A stretch of DNA of 64,000 nt from Echria macrotheca (taxonomy: Eukaryota > Ascomycota > Sordariomycetes > Sordariales > Schizotheciaceae): positions 62,001 to 126,000 of the forward strand of contig MU839834.1 in assembly GCA_030411725.1 (NCBI GenBank), in the 5' to 3' direction. This document shows positions 33,364 through 46,040 of the stretch, one piece after another (the stretch's first letter is position 1; each line of letters starts with the position of its first letter). Position numbers and translations under genes: made by a program. Below the pieces are notes generated by a model. The model saw only the letters and a list, made by a program, of their open reading frames with translations, was not told the origin of the DNA and did no database searches.

Positions 33364-36300
33364 CTACAGCTGCTCAATACTGGAAATCAAATGGTCCAAC
33401 TGATCCGCCGACCCATCATCCCTCAAAACATCCCCCAACAGCCGCGCGGCGCCCTGCAGCCGCCGCACTTTAATCTCGTCCTCCATCTCGCGCGACTTGG
33501 TCGCCGCGACGTCGAGCACCTTGCGCGGGATACGCGCCAATCTAGCCACATTGAGTCCGTACGACCTATGCGCCACGCCCTCGCCGACTTCATACAAAAA
33601 GGTGATCTCTTCCTCCCCCTCCCCATCGCCGTCGGGATGGGAAGCGCGAAAGCGCATATGCACATTCTTGATGCGGCCATCGCCCAGTCCGTCGGCCACG
33701 CGGGCGAGGGACTGGTAGTGCGTTATGAACAATGTCAAACACTTGGTCTCGCGGACGACGTGTTCCAGCACCGCGTGGGCTATCGCCGCGCCGTCGTGGG
33801 TTGATGTGCCTCTTCCTAGCTCGTCCAGGATGATAAGCGACCGCGGGGTGGCGGTGCGGAGGATCGATGCTGTCTCGGACACTTCGACCATGAATGTGCT
33901 CTCGCCCGCGAAGAGGTTGTCGTGCGCACCCATGCGCGTGTGGATTGCGTCTGTTAGGGTTAAGGACATGGAGGCGGCGGGGACGAAGGAGCCGATTTGG
34001 GCTAGGAGGACTAGGAGGGCGACGGCGCGGACGTAGGAGGATTTGCCGCCCATGTTGGGGCCGGTTATTAGCTGGGCCAGGGGGGAGGGGGACGACAACG
34101 AGGTGGTGAAGGGGATGTAGCCATTGGGCAGGGTGTGTTCGGCGATCGGGTGGCGGCCTTGACTGATGGATATGGTTGGGGGGGTAGTAGGGGGTAGGAT
34201 GGTGGGTTTGGTGTAGCCCGGGAGGGAAGCGACCTGGGATAGGGAGAGCAGACAGTCGAGGGTAGCGAGGGAGGCGACGGCGTCGCGGAGGGGTTGGTAG
34301 TCGAGGGCGATCGAACGGAGGAGGTTTTTGAAGGCGGCGTCGCAGGCTGCGGCTAAAGCTTCCCTGTGCTGGTCGCGTTCCGTGGTGAGGCGGATCACCT
34401 CGGGCGTGTGGAAGCGTGAGAGTTTCTTGGTGCCGCTGATCTTGGCCCACGACGCCGGGACGTGTTTTAGGTCGGTGTTGGATACTTCGATGAGGTACTC
34501 GATCCCGGCGACTGTGGTGTAGGTCACCGGCGTCTTCTTGGATAGCTTCTTCGCTGCGTCCTTGCGGTGGTCGTCGAGATCCTGCTCGACGGCTGCGATG
34601 CCAAGCTTGTGGTTGGTGATGTCGTCTGTTTCTTCTTCCTCCCTGAAGAACGTGTACTTGTCGTCCTTCTTTGCCGCCTCCGGGTTGATCTTGTCGAGAT
34701 ATGAGGTGACAATGTCTCCAATGGCTGGAAGAGAGCTGATCGCCTCGCTAAGTAGGGTCGATTTGAACCCCGTGTCGGCCGGCGTCTTGACCCTCGAGAA
34801 CTCGATTGCAATTTTCTGCAGCGTCTGCAGGGTCGAGAGAAGTTCTGGACGGGTGCATTTGCCGTAGTATATCCGGATCAAACTTCGCTCGAGATCGGCT
34901 CTGATGGATTTGAGCATACCCGTCAGCTTGTCAGCCCTGACAGTAGATTGGCTGTGAAGGAGCTCTTCAACCGCCGAGATTCTTTCTTCGAGCCGTCGCT
35001 GGTCGAGCAAAGGCCGTCCGATCCACTTCCTCAACAGCCTCTGCCCAAAGCGTGTATGGGTCTTGTCCAGAGCCCACAACAAGCTGCCCTTCTCGGAGTG
35101 GTCGGTTGCGTTCCGATAGACCTCGAGGCTTTCCAAGGTCGTGCCGTTGATCAACATGTGCTGTCTCGTACTAAAAGACTGAAAGTACTTGGTCAGGTCG
35201 AAAATGTGCTCCAGTCCGTATTCCGTCAGGTGCGTAATCATGGCCGAAAGACAGACGGTGACAGATTCTGGCAGCTTCAAGACCTTTTCGAGCAGAGCCG
35301 CCGCGTTCTCATCACTGTCCCTAAGCTTTCCAGCGTAGAATTGTGTGACATGAGAGGAAGCCTCGGCCCCCATGGTTTTGCTCTTGGGGACGCGCTCGAC
35401 GCGACTCCTGTCGCCAAATACATTCGTGCTACTCCCGGAAAGGTGCTGGACAAGCTTGTCGGTAGCCTTGGTCAGCTCGCCGACGATGAGGAACTCGCAA
35501 GGTGAAATATGGAGCAGCCGTGTCTCGATCTCACGTCGCATGAATCCGTCTTCAAAGCAATCATAAATGATATCTCCCGTCGCAGGTTGCACGGCAACAA
35601 TTCCGACATCGACCTTCTCGTCTGTCCCCGATCCCTTCGCTGGGGACTCGGTCAGACAGAGCAAGTAGCCGCCCGATGGAGCACCGGAGCTGTCATTCGA
35701 TTCCAGCTCTCCGGTCTCATCGATATAGGTTCCCTTTGTGTACACGTTTGTGAGCTTCCGAACGAAGGGGGCATTTCGGTTGTCGCCGGCCTTCTTCAGC
35801 GCTGCCGTCTCGATCTGTCGCACCACGCCGACCTTGTGCCCGGCAGCAACCAGCCGTTTGGCGTGGACGGGGAGACGATGCACAGGAATGCTCGCGGAAG
35901 CAAAGCGGTCAAGGTGAGCTTCTGAGGGATCTAACTGAGGTCAGCATGTGGTCGGCTCAGGTTTCCTACCAGTCCAACTTACGCTCATCATATCTGAACT
36001 TTCCCGGGATGCAAACGATGCTGAGCTCCTTGGCAGCGATACGAGCGTCTTCCCCAAAGAACCTGAATTTGTATCCGACTTCGACGATCAGCACGGTATC
36101 CATGTGCTTCCTCTTGATTTCCAGAAACTGGAGCTCCATGGGAGTCAGTTTGCCCGTCTTGGCACCCTTTTTCTTGCCCTTGGTCGGCGCCGGAGACTCT
36201 TCTTCCTCAAGGTCTTCATCGGCATCATCACCCTCTGCGGCAACACCTTCAGCGTCGCCGTTGCGTCGCCTGATCATGGCCATGCTATCGGGATGGCCAA

Positions 36301-36769
36301 GCTTCTTGACGAACTTTTTATGCAGAGCCTCCTTTTGCTTCCTCACCGTTGCGGCCTCCCTCTCATCCTCGTCATCCTCGCCACCATCCTGCCCCTGGCT
36401 TCCACGGCTTGGCGCATCGTAGGCATAGCGGTGTGTCCTATCCCCCGCCGTGCTGGACGCATGTGCAGAGACGCCAGGTGACGATGGCTTGGAGATCGGT
36501 TTCGAAGCCGGCCCCGAGTCGTCCTCGTCGTCCTCGTCGAGCACAGATTTGGCACGCTTTGGAGCGCGTTTGGCAGCATCGTTGCCCTTGTCGGCGTTCT
36601 CCTGGAGCGGCCGTTTCTTGGACGGTTCGGGAGTGGAGACCGACTCGCTTGGGCGAGACGGCGACGAGAGCTGCTGTCTCTGACTCAGGCCATTGATGGT
36701 CACCCGTGGCGTGAAGAAGCTGGTCAGCGACGCCTGCTTTTTCTCGGATGGCTTCGAAGATCCCGCCAT
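33364..36769 (-). CDS. MSH3: DNA mismatch repair protein MSH3, two exons
   Basis: Partner of MSH2 in MutS-beta, which recognises insertion/deletion loops. Exon 1 is 36769-35983 and exon 2 is 35930-33364; the 52-nt intron has GTAAGT and GCTGAC signals and the joint reads '[19 protein letters not shown]'. Predicted 1117 residues. Start at '[19 protein letters not shown]', where 'QASLTSFF' (residues 12-19) is a PCNA-interaction box. A long acidic/basic disordered part follows. The mismatch-binding domain starts '[19 protein letters not shown]' and contains '[17 protein letters not shown]', the MSH3 form without the Phe-x-Glu of MSH6. The ATPase has Walker A '[14 protein letters not shown]' near residue 885, Walker B '[13 protein letters not shown]' and 'FITHYQSLA'. 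Confidence 0.95.
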
Positions 36770-39700
36770 CGTGGATTCGGGTCGGATGGTGGTGGACAGC
36801 ACGATGTAGACAATTTCTGTGATGTCACGCTAAAAGTGGCCCTCGCGGAACGACGCGTTTCGCTTCCGTCTTTGCGTCGAGAGACGCGACGCATTGAGTG
36901 GGTGCAGCTAGCGAATTCACCTGACATGGCCCGTGCGCTATAGCTACGACCAATATTAAACATTTTCTGCCCCGCATCTTTCCCCAGACTTGCCAACAGC
37001 ACACGAGATGAGATGCAACGTCAAGGCGAGCCTGGGATGCCGTGGTCGAAGTAACCTCATCATTAACGGCCACGACTAGTAAAACACGCCAATGCGGAAA
37101 CATCTTCATGCTCGCCTACGGGTTTCTCTCTGTGTTGGACGCGGGGGAAATGGGATCCACCGGGCGAGTCGAAAAGGGCAATTGCGGAGAGAGAGCCACA
37201 GCAACACTGAACTCTGCAGCTCATCATCTGGGGAACAGGCTGGAGAAGTCTGGGGATAACATGGGGAGATGCTGACAAAGTACTGCGCAGGCAAAAGGAC
37301 GGCAGAGTAAACGGGGACTACCTAATCGACGAACCATACTTTGATAGGAAGCCACAGCGACGACGGTTCAACGGCCAACTCTCTTTCAACGACATCTCGC
37401 GCGACGGCATGATAAAATGGCCTGGATGGAATATAAACATGTAGGCGATGCTGCGGCACCTGGATGGCATTCCCACGTCTGCTGTGGTCGACCCGCGACC
37501 CAGAGCGGGTTGCAACTGTCGCCTCCGTGCGGATGGTGGGCTTATTGGCAATAACCAGGCGCAATGCACGACTGCTTCCTTGGGTCGGATTAAATTGAGC
37601 CATAGTATTGGAAGGCGAGTTCCGCTAATGCTCGGGGTGCCGAAACCCAGGACGAGACGGGCGCAATATCCAGTCGTCCGTGGCACCCAAGAATCGCCTG
37701 AGGTTCCAGAACCGGGCTCGCGAGGTCCTGGACGTGGTGTGTGTAGATTTGATATGTTTAGAAGGCCTGTTGGAGGGTCCTGCGCTGGTGGGATGATCGG
37801 TAGCGTCGTGCTGGACGTGGAGGACTTCTTTGACGTTTCCGCGCTGAGATTACGGTGTTCGTGACAGCAGACGGGTCAGCGCGGCAGCCGTCCAATCGTC
37901 GCCAGCTGTGTTTCTGTGCAATGGAGCCGTAGACGGCTCACGCAGCTGTCTCCGCTGTCAAAGTCGCACTGGTGCTACGTCGAGCCTTCCACTCGAGGGG
38001 CCGCTTTGCCTTGTTGGTTCTCATTTTTCAGAGAGAAAATCTGACTGCATCCGCTCGATGGCGACCTCGGCATATCTGCCCTCGCATCTCGCCTTTCTGC
38101 CGTCAGCCCGGGCAGGCAGCGAGACCGAAAAGCTGCCCGGACTGGAGCGGATTTAGATCGCATCTCCAAATCTGACGGGCCCGATTGCAAAATGTTTTGC
38201 CATGTTTTATCGCCGCAGGATCGACGACGAGCTGCGTCCGCCGTCCATCGGCCCCCAACAATTGGCCAAGTCGCAACAAACCCTCCGGCCGCGTTCCAGA
38301 AATCAGCGATCACTGCGTTTCGACATGCACAATTCTGACCTCGGATGTCCAATTTCCAACGTCCCAGCGTGGGAGTCGCCAAGGTCGCCGTCGACCCGTC
38401 TAGCGTCCGCACCAAGTCTGCACCGGGCCTTGTCCCGACTCGAGACGCCGGCCAAGAGGCGCCAACAGACGTGCCTTTTATCCCATCACCCCATCACCCC
38501 ATGGACGACGCCGCACGGCGGGGTCCCCTCGGGCGTGGAGTCGCGCGCGACGAGCCAGACCCGGGATCTTGTCACCAGAGGAGAGCGATTCCTTCAGGCT
38601 AAATGGGCGCCAAGGCGGGTAATGTTGCGTTGGCAAGCCTTTCTGTGGCAGCACGTTCGGGGCACATTGGCAGCTCCCAGGCGAGAGCCGCAAGGTACAG
38701 TACCTCGATCGGGCGGGCGACGGGACTTGTTCCCTGCCTCGCCTGTGTTCGTCAACGGCAATCTAGCTCTCGTCTTCCGCAAGCGCTAGCCCGCCACACC
38801 CGCCTTCGGGTGTGTGGGTGTCTGGATTGGCTTGGGCCCTGCACGCTGCACGGGAGCTGCAGCTGCGACAAACCGGCCTTTGTCGCGCTTCGAGAAGGGT
38901 GAGCCTGCCAGGCCCAGAGCTTCGATCATTCGTCGAGAGAAATCCTCTGCAGATGTACGGTTGTAGCTGAGGCCATCGAGCCACTACGGTGCGGAGTAGC
39001 CACCGCGATATGGCCGGCCACGGCCGCCACACGGCTCACGAGGGGTCGTGCTCCGAGGGCCCGGGGACCCGTTGCGGAGGAGGAGCTCTCAGCTGTGTGG
39101 CCAACCACGTTCTCCAGCTCGCCCCCATCACCCACGGGGTACGCCTCCATCGCCTATGGGGTACGCCCTTCTCCAGGCGGAGAATACGCAGCGGAGAATA
39201 TGGGGATTGCCTGGCGGCACTCGACTGGTCCCGTTTCGCTCTGCGGAACTTGTGTGTTTTCTCCCAGTCGATCTCGGCGTCCTGCCGAACATCCTTCTCG
39301 GGATGTTATTTGTCTGCAACCTCTGGCGATGGGGGACCCCTGCGGTTCCAGAGCTCGGGTGGATCGTCTACCGTAATGATTTCGATGGCACACACACAGA
39401 GAGAAGCGAGGCCCGTTGGTGGTGACGACTTCCCTGCCGCCCACCCAGCAGCCGTGCTTGGATCATATTGGCCCTGCATGGCATGGTAGTGCGAATGTTA
39501 TGCATTCATATACCTGCCACGGCACACATCCTTGGAATAACGCAAGGGACGCTCCCAAGATGCCCATAATTGCCTAATTGAGAGAGAGTACGGTACGCTC
39601 CAGGGCAGAGGGAAAGAGAGGGCGTCCGACAGAGATTCGGGGGGATGTCGTCGACAAGACTACACTAGCCCCCGGAATGCGGACGACGCCTACCGTTAGA

Positions 39701-40699
39701 TGCGTGCGCCACAGGCCGCCTGCGAGATCCAAGTCTAGCTCTTGTCGGTCCGCTTGCACCGTCAGCGCGCAGACGGCAAGATGTGGCTGCGTGCTGGACT
39801 TCTCATTCGCTTCAGGCTTCCTAGGCCGGGCTTGGCCTTGCTGTCGACAGGGAACCCACGCGACAACCGGACCGATCTCCAAGCCATCAACCCCGTCTGG
39901 GGTGTGAGCGTGTTCCCCTCGTGGCCGGGGCCGCGGCAGCCAAGGCTCGGCAAGCACCAGGAGGAATCACCATCGGCCCCAGAGCCGGTGGAGGGGGGGA
40001 GTTGGGGAAAAAAGTTTGGAGCGGCCTGGTGATCAGCTGGCGATGCTCGAGGAGCGAGGGAGTATGATCGCCCCCCGGGTCCCCCGTCGCGGACAGCCCA
40101 ACGGGGTGGTCGATCCCAAAGGGCTCCAGGCTCTTCTATGGACGCTGGCAATATCTGGCGGCGCGAGGAAACAGGTCCCCATGAGGTGATATTAGCCTCA
40201 TTGACAGGCCATGCGTCCCCGTGCAGCCCGGTGAGACTGGCGGGATCTGGCGGGAGTCCAGATTGACAATCTGGTGCCGCCCTGGGCTGGCCTGCAACGG
40301 TACAAGCGTACAAGCGTGCAAATGTCCTATTTACAGGAGTGGAGGCTGATCGAGGACGGCGCCCAGCTAACGGCCTCGGAGGTGTACAGATTGGTTAAGC
40401 TTCTCGCCCAGTTGGCTAGCCCACACCTGCCCCATCACGCGTACCACTCCCCTTCCTGACCCAGCGTCGCTTCGACGGTCCGGCAGCCCGCCTCGGGTGC
40501 CCTCTGCTCCCAGACCACGGTCTGCCTGCCAGACTTTCTTTATAATCGCTTCTTCCCACGAGCTGGCCTCGGAAATCTTGCTTCTGTCTCCTCGTGCCCT
40601 ATCCAATCACCAATTCTCCTCCGTATCCCAGGAGAAGAAGCTCGACCCAGTCAACCAACCGCCCGGGACTCTCGTCAGGTACGACGACAAGCCGTCAAC
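36770..40699. other. 3.9 kb divergent intergenic region (MSH3 / sugar porter)
   Basis: No supported gene. On the MSH3 side an ACGCGT MluI box lies at 36853-36858, 84 bp upstream of its ATG. Elsewhere there are short direct repeats, for example three CCCATCAC units at 38483-38506 and paired GGGGTACGCC-like units at 39134-39172. A G-rich block at 39985-40010 includes STRE-like GGGG runs. The last 150 bp before the transporter are pyrimidine-rich. Long upstream regions are common for regulated sugar transporters. Confidence 0.4.
36853..36858. promoter_or_regulatory. MluI cell-cycle box upstream of MSH3
   Basis: The palindrome ACGCGT lies 84 bp before the MSH3 start. In yeasts this is the MBF site of G1/S genes, including mismatch-repair genes. 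MCM7 in this window has the same hexamer 131 bp upstream. Function is inference. Confidence 0.4.
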
Positions 40700-42432
40700 A
40701 TGGGCATCTTCGACAAGAAGCCAAACGCCGACGCCGTGGCGCTGGCCCAGGAGGAGGCGCCCCAGTTCGAGCGCGTACAATGGACCAAGGACCCCGGTCT
40801 TCGCAAGCTCTACTTCTACGCCTTCGTGCTCTGCGTGGCCTCGGCGACCACGGGTTATGATGGGTAAGCTCAGGACCCAGCTTCCTGGTGCCAATGGACG
40901 CGGTGCTAACTTTTTGTCGTATAGCATGTTCTTCAACAGCGTGCAGAACTTTCAGCAATGGAAGGACTACTTCGACGACCCGCAGGGCAGCGAGCTCGGT
41001 CTCCTCGGCGCCCTCTATCAGATCGGTAGCTTGGCGTCCATCCCCCTGGTGTAAGCTTTGTCTCGGAACCGATGAAAGAAGAAGCAGCAGCTGACATTGG
41101 TATAAGCCCCTACATTGCCGACAACTTCGGCCGTAAGATCCCGATCGCCGTTGGCTGCGTTATCATGATTGTTGGTGCCGTTCTCCAGGGCAGCTGCCAG
41201 AACCTCAACACCTTCATGGGCGGCCGTGTCATGCTTGGTTTCGGCAACAGCTTGGCCCAGATCTCGTCTCCTATGCTTCTCACCGAGCTCTGCCATCCCC
41301 AGCACCGTGGCCGTCTCACGACGGTTTACAACTGCCTGTGGAACGTCGGTGCCCTCATCGTCGCCTGGATCGCCTTCGGCACCAACTTCGTCCCCAGCGA
41401 GTGGTCGTGGCGTGTGCCCGCCCTCATCCAGGCTCTCCCGTCCGTCATCCAGCTCATCTTCATCTACTGGGTGCCCGAGTCGCCGCGTTACCTGATCGCC
41501 AAGGACAGGCAAGACCAGGCCCTGGCCATCCTCGCCAAGTACCACGCCAACGGCAATGAGAACCACCCCACGGTGCAGTTCGAGTACCGCGAGATCAAGG
41601 AGACCATCCGGCTCGAGATGGAGACGACCAAGAACAGCAGCTACGCAGACTTCTTCAAGACGCGCGGCAACCGTTACCGTCTCGCCGTTCTCCTGTCGCT
41701 CGGTATCTTCTCGCAGTGGTCTGGCAACGCCATCATCTCCAACTACTCCAGCAAGCTCTACGACACGGCCGGCGTTACCGACCCGACCGCCAAGCTCGGC
41801 CTCTCGGCCGGCCAGACGGTTCTTGCTCTTATCGTCTCCATCACCATGGCCCTGCTCGTCGACAAGATCGGCCGTCGCCCCATGTTCTTGGCTGCCACCG
41901 GTGGCATGTTCGCCACCTTCTGCTTCTGGACCCTTACCTGCGGTCTGTATGAGGAGCACAACTCGCCCGGCGCTTCCAACGCCATGATCTTCTTTATCTG
42001 GGTGTTTGGTATCATGTACTCGCTCGCGTGGTCCGGTCTCCTGGTCGCCTACGCCATTGAGATCCTGCCGTACAAGCTGCGTGCCAAGGGTCTCATGATC
42101 ATGAACCTGACGGTCCAGGCCGCTCTTACCCTCAACATCTACGCCAACCCTCTTGCCTTTGACCACTTTGTCGGGCACACCTGGAAGTTTTATCTCATCT
42201 ATACCGTGAGTTTTATTTTTTTCTCCATATGCTATTATCTCGCTAACCATACGCGCAACAGTGCTGGATCTTCCTCGAGCTCGTCTTTGTGTACTTCATG
42301 TACGTCGAGACTCGTGGCCCTACCCTCGAGGAGCTCGCCAAGGTCATCGACGGCGACGAGGCCGAGGTTGCCCACCTCGACATCCACCAGGTCGAGAAGG
42401 AGACGCAGATCAACGAGGAGAAGGTCCACTAA
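40700..42432 (+). CDS. MFS sugar porter (lactose-permease/hexose type), four exons
   Basis: Proton-coupled sugar transporter of the plasma membrane. Exons are 40700-40863, 40925-41050, 41107-42205 and 42262-42432 (introns 61, 56 and 56 nt; GTAAGC, GTAAGC, GTGAGT donors); predicted 519 residues. The start 'MGIFDKKPNADAVALAQEE' has an AACATGG context. Sugar-porter motifs are 'ATTGYDG' in helix 1, 'PYIADNFGRK' in loop 2-3, 'HRGRLTTVYN', 'YWVPESPRYLIAK' before the central loop, 'DKIGRRPMFL', and 'YVETRGPTLEELAKVIDG' after helix 12. Twelve hydrophobic helices can be traced. The overall pattern is closest to the fungal lactose/disaccharide permease group (Kluyveromyces Lac12-like), but substrate cannot be set from sequence alone. 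Codon use is strongly C-ending, suggesting high expression. Confidence 0.9.
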
Positions 42433-43628
42433 ATTGGACTGCGTTCTCCTTTTGTTTTAGCGTGTTGGTTGCGTGCGAGTCTTCTTTGTTCTTTAGTGTT
42501 CCGACCCGGGGTTAGAATGCGGCCGAAGCTGGTATCTACAGGTGGTCAACACACGCGCGCGCTCGGCAGCGGTATCGGGGGGCGTCGGTATTGGGAAAAT
42601 TAGGTTGTTAACCGGGCCGGTGGGAGTTGGAGATCGTCGGGTGGCCGTTTTTTGGCTTGGGGCGGTTCTTTTGCTCGGCCGGCAGCGCCGTTTCGGGCGA
42701 AATTGCCCGGGCCAGTCCTGGTATGCGCAGCGAAGCAAGTGTGGTGACGGTGTAATATGGCTAGGTTGCATGGGCGGGGCCACTCACACACTTTTTATGT
42801 AATCATGTGGTTAATATATATCCAAATACCCCTGACCACTTTAACATTTGGGTCTGGTTCGCAGGTGAATACCGTTGAGTGAATAATCAGGTACATATCA
42901 TGCGAGGTGCTGGGGTGCGCCATTTTGGCGTTTAGATTGGGATACACGCGCTTGATGCGTTTGTTTTGTGTCTGGTGTCTAGTGTTTTGTTGGATGTGGT
43001 CTGATTTACTTTGGCTACCTGGTTACGGGCTTTGAGTTGGATTTGGGAGGATGAGGAGGGTTAGGAGAGCCCAGTCCATGATGCCGGTGGGCGGTCTTTT
43101 ACTCATACGATGGTATGGTGGGGGGTTGTCAGTGACGCGTATAGGGGGGGATATGTCTACTTCGTGATGAGTCCCGCAGATGCGGTGCGGTTTTGGTGTG
43201 TCTACGAGTACAGGTAGGTAGGTCTAAAGGCTGAGCGAGGAATATGGAATTGACGTGATGAGACGGCCTTATAATGCAAAGGGGGCTGTCTTCTTCTTTC
43301 TCTGGTTCCGGGAGACGGACGACGGAAAATCAAGGGATGTTATTCAACACGACAAGTGTCCCGGGGTATGTATATCGATAAGAAAAACCAAGAGAAGATG
43401 CGATGGAACTTCCACACGTTCGTTTTCTGGAACCAGTTCTCCAAAATGAATTTGAATCGAAACATTCATGGGACGAATGAATATGTTACCCCAAATCCCA
43501 AAACTCTAAAGACCATACATATCTGATGAGATCCAGATAGGTACCTTGGAGGATAGGTAGGGATGAACAGCTGAACAGCAACAGAACAGAGAAAATAAAA
43601 AAAAACCACGTGTCGCAAAACATCTCAC

Positions 43629-43652
43629 ACCATCCCATCCCATCCCATCTCA
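43629..43652. repeat. (CATCC)n short tandem repeat
   Basis: About four CATCC units in a row, the first of several simple repeats in the 43.6-44.6 kb interval. Confidence 0.75.
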
Positions 43653-43833
43653 ATTCTCAAGCATCATCGATCGATCTCTGCCCCAAAAAGAATGGGATGA
43701 TTATTGAGAGAGAAAGGAAAGATGGGCATAGCGCTGTAAATGAAAAGTTCCCCAAAAAATATTTCGCTTGGATCATTCTTCCCATAGGTACCTGAACGGT
43801 ATTTATCCATCGCGGGCTCTCAGGTGTCTCCCA

Positions 43834-43861
43834 GTCCCGGTCCCGGTCCCGGTCCCGGTCG
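43834..43861. repeat. (GGTCCC)n hexanucleotide repeat
   Basis: About four and a half units of GGTCCC, ending in GGTCGG. Non-coding context. Confidence 0.85.
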
Positions 43862-44189
43862 GCCGCGCCTTTATCGTTGTACTTCCTTCTAGCGATTTTT
43901 CTCGGCGGGATTCGCTTGCCAGGGCGTCGGGCCGGAATGGCGTTTTTCTTTTTTTTTGTGGTCTTGCTGTGTTGTATATAGGGGGATAGGGGGCTGTGGG
44001 GTTGTATACTCGATTGTTGGGTTGTGGGTTTGGTGGGGAGGTACATGGGGGTACGTTGGACGCGTGGCGGGAGGTTTGGGTTATTTTTTTGGGCGAGGGA
44101 GATAAGATGGGGATTGAGATGGGATGGGATGGGGTATGAGATGGCTGGGATTGCGATCGGGATGAGGTTGTTGGATCTAGATCTGATGC

Positions 44190-44214
44190 GATCAAGTGAA
44201 GTGAAGTGAAGTGG
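44190..44214. repeat. (GTGAA)n pentanucleotide repeat
   Basis: Four units of AAGTG/GTGAA just after a GATGGGATGGG tract near 44118-44132. Non-coding context. Confidence 0.75.
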
Positions 44215-44423
44215 CGATGAGATCTGGTATTCTAGATCAGACTGATGATGAATGGGAGCTAGGTTCTTGGGACGATCGTTCTGTTAACAGGGTCTAGAAC
44301 CACGAGCTAGTCTAGAACTACTTCCTTTGGTTGTCTTACCATCCATACACCTGACCCAAAACCACACACTACCTAACATTCCTCCACACCACATGAGGCC
44401 TATCTTCTGGGTAGTCGTTTCAG

Positions 44424-44447
44424 ATCTCGATCTCGATCTCGATCACA
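44424..44447. repeat. (GATCTC)n hexanucleotide repeat
   Basis: Nearly four units of GATCTC. A run of CATC-rich units (44542-44586) follows 100 bp later. Confidence 0.8.
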
Positions 44448-46040
44448 TCACGCAAACTTAATAAAAACAAACGAAAAAGAAAGCGAGGGAGGGAAAAGGG
44501 AAAAAACATCCCGCTGCAGCAAATCTCGCCTCACCCCGTTTCCATCATCCATCCCGTCATCCATCCATCTATCCACCCAACCATCCTTTCAACCGTGTCC
44601 GATAGGTGGGTAGGTACCTTACCTTACATACCGTCCGGCACTCGATACCGTCCGGCGGCGGTGGCACGTACACGTGCCTTCCACTTGCATTTTTTTTCCA
44701 GTTAGGTGTACGCACGCCTCGTGGGTCAGTCATATTGGGTGATGCAGGTACGGACAGGGAAGGGGGGATAAACGGGCGGGATCGGAGACGGGAGAGACGG
44801 GAAACGGGGATTAGAATCCTTCTTTTCGTTTCGTTGCCTTCTTTTCTTTCTTCCTTGCTTGTTCGGGGGGGGGTTTATACTTGGGATGGATGAATGGGTG
44901 GAAAGCAAGATGCGGAAGGGACTGGGCGGGTGTGGCTTGTGGCTTGCATGTTGGGTATGTCTCCTGGGATTGGTTATGCAGATGATCGTTTTGACGGATG
45001 GGAGGTACGCACTGCGGAATTTGTCTAGGGAGAGCTGTTGTTTTGTGCTGCGTGAGTTGCGCGGAACCTGGCCTTGGGGGCCTGGACCCCGGCTGTTTGG
45101 TTGGTGATAGAAATGAGTATATGTCGATAAATCTGTGACTGAAAGGAATTGTGTGTTTACACATGGATATCTGGCTGTAGTTATGAGTTGGGACAAAGGA
45201 CCAGTCCCTGCGCGCAGAGATCCAGATGTTGTTTTGTCCCTCGAGAACGCCGACCGGGAAGATCCAAAGATCCAACCGGGATGTCAGATCTTGTTCCTAT
45301 GCGTGATAAGCTAGCCAGTGAGGAGTCAGGACTCAGAGTAGAGGTTGTCTTGTTTGTGTTTGTGTGCCCCTGAATAATTGTTAGTGCGGTGGCCCCACGA
45401 CGTCCCGAGTCGTTTTGTTCGGGGTCATGGGTAGAAAATAGGGGGCGCTTTCACCCCTTTATACACAACCAACGACGGGAAATGGAAACCACTTGCTAGA
45501 AAAAGAAATACAGCTGTACAGCTGGATTTGGAAATATTCCTAATCGCATCATCGAGTCATTGTTCCTCCACAAGGGCTAATGCTAGACCTAACTGAGCAC
45601 CACACAACAACAGCCCCTATCCCCGTATGCATCGGCCTAACAGTCCACCGTGATATGCAATGACAGACAGCAGGGAAATAAAGTGAAAAAGTCTCAAATC
45701 CCCACAACTTTTTTCATCTAAATAGTTGATATCTTATGAACTGCAAACGTCGAACTAGTCTAGGCTGCAGTATGTATTTGAGACGACCAAGTCGGGAGTA
45801 GGGGTGAGCAAGTGAGTTTATAGTGTATATTTGAAGGACATGTGAAAGAGGGACAGTAGGTTGTCCCGACGGGGACGGCACAACTCTCTTCTAACGACTG
45901 GACAACGACAAGATAGCAGTTATCCATCTATGCCTCCTCAAATAGGCTCCATGCCCCCTCCCGTACTTTATATACCGCACATTACCGAGATGTGGATTGT
46001 TTGGATGGACTTATTGTCGAGGCTGAGGGTGAGATATCGC

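Larger units (their letters stand above)
42433..46040. other. 3.6 kb gene-free, microsatellite-rich interval
   Basis: I find no coding sequence with family or codon support on either strand. The interval is full of short tandem tracts (listed separately) and TAGGTA/GGTACC motifs near 43211, 43540-43560, 43791 and 44604-44625. Confidence 0.45.

Noticed and set aside
41018..42250. 410-codon open frame on the minus strand
   Set aside because: Antisense shadow of the sugar porter, caused by its strongly C-ending codons. The product is a repetitive Gly/Asp/Glu-rich sequence.
42433..46040. Degraded transposon in the repeat-rich interval
   Set aside because: I could find no transposase, reverse-transcriptase or terminal-repeat signature, and no strong C-to-T (RIP-like) AT enrichment by eye.
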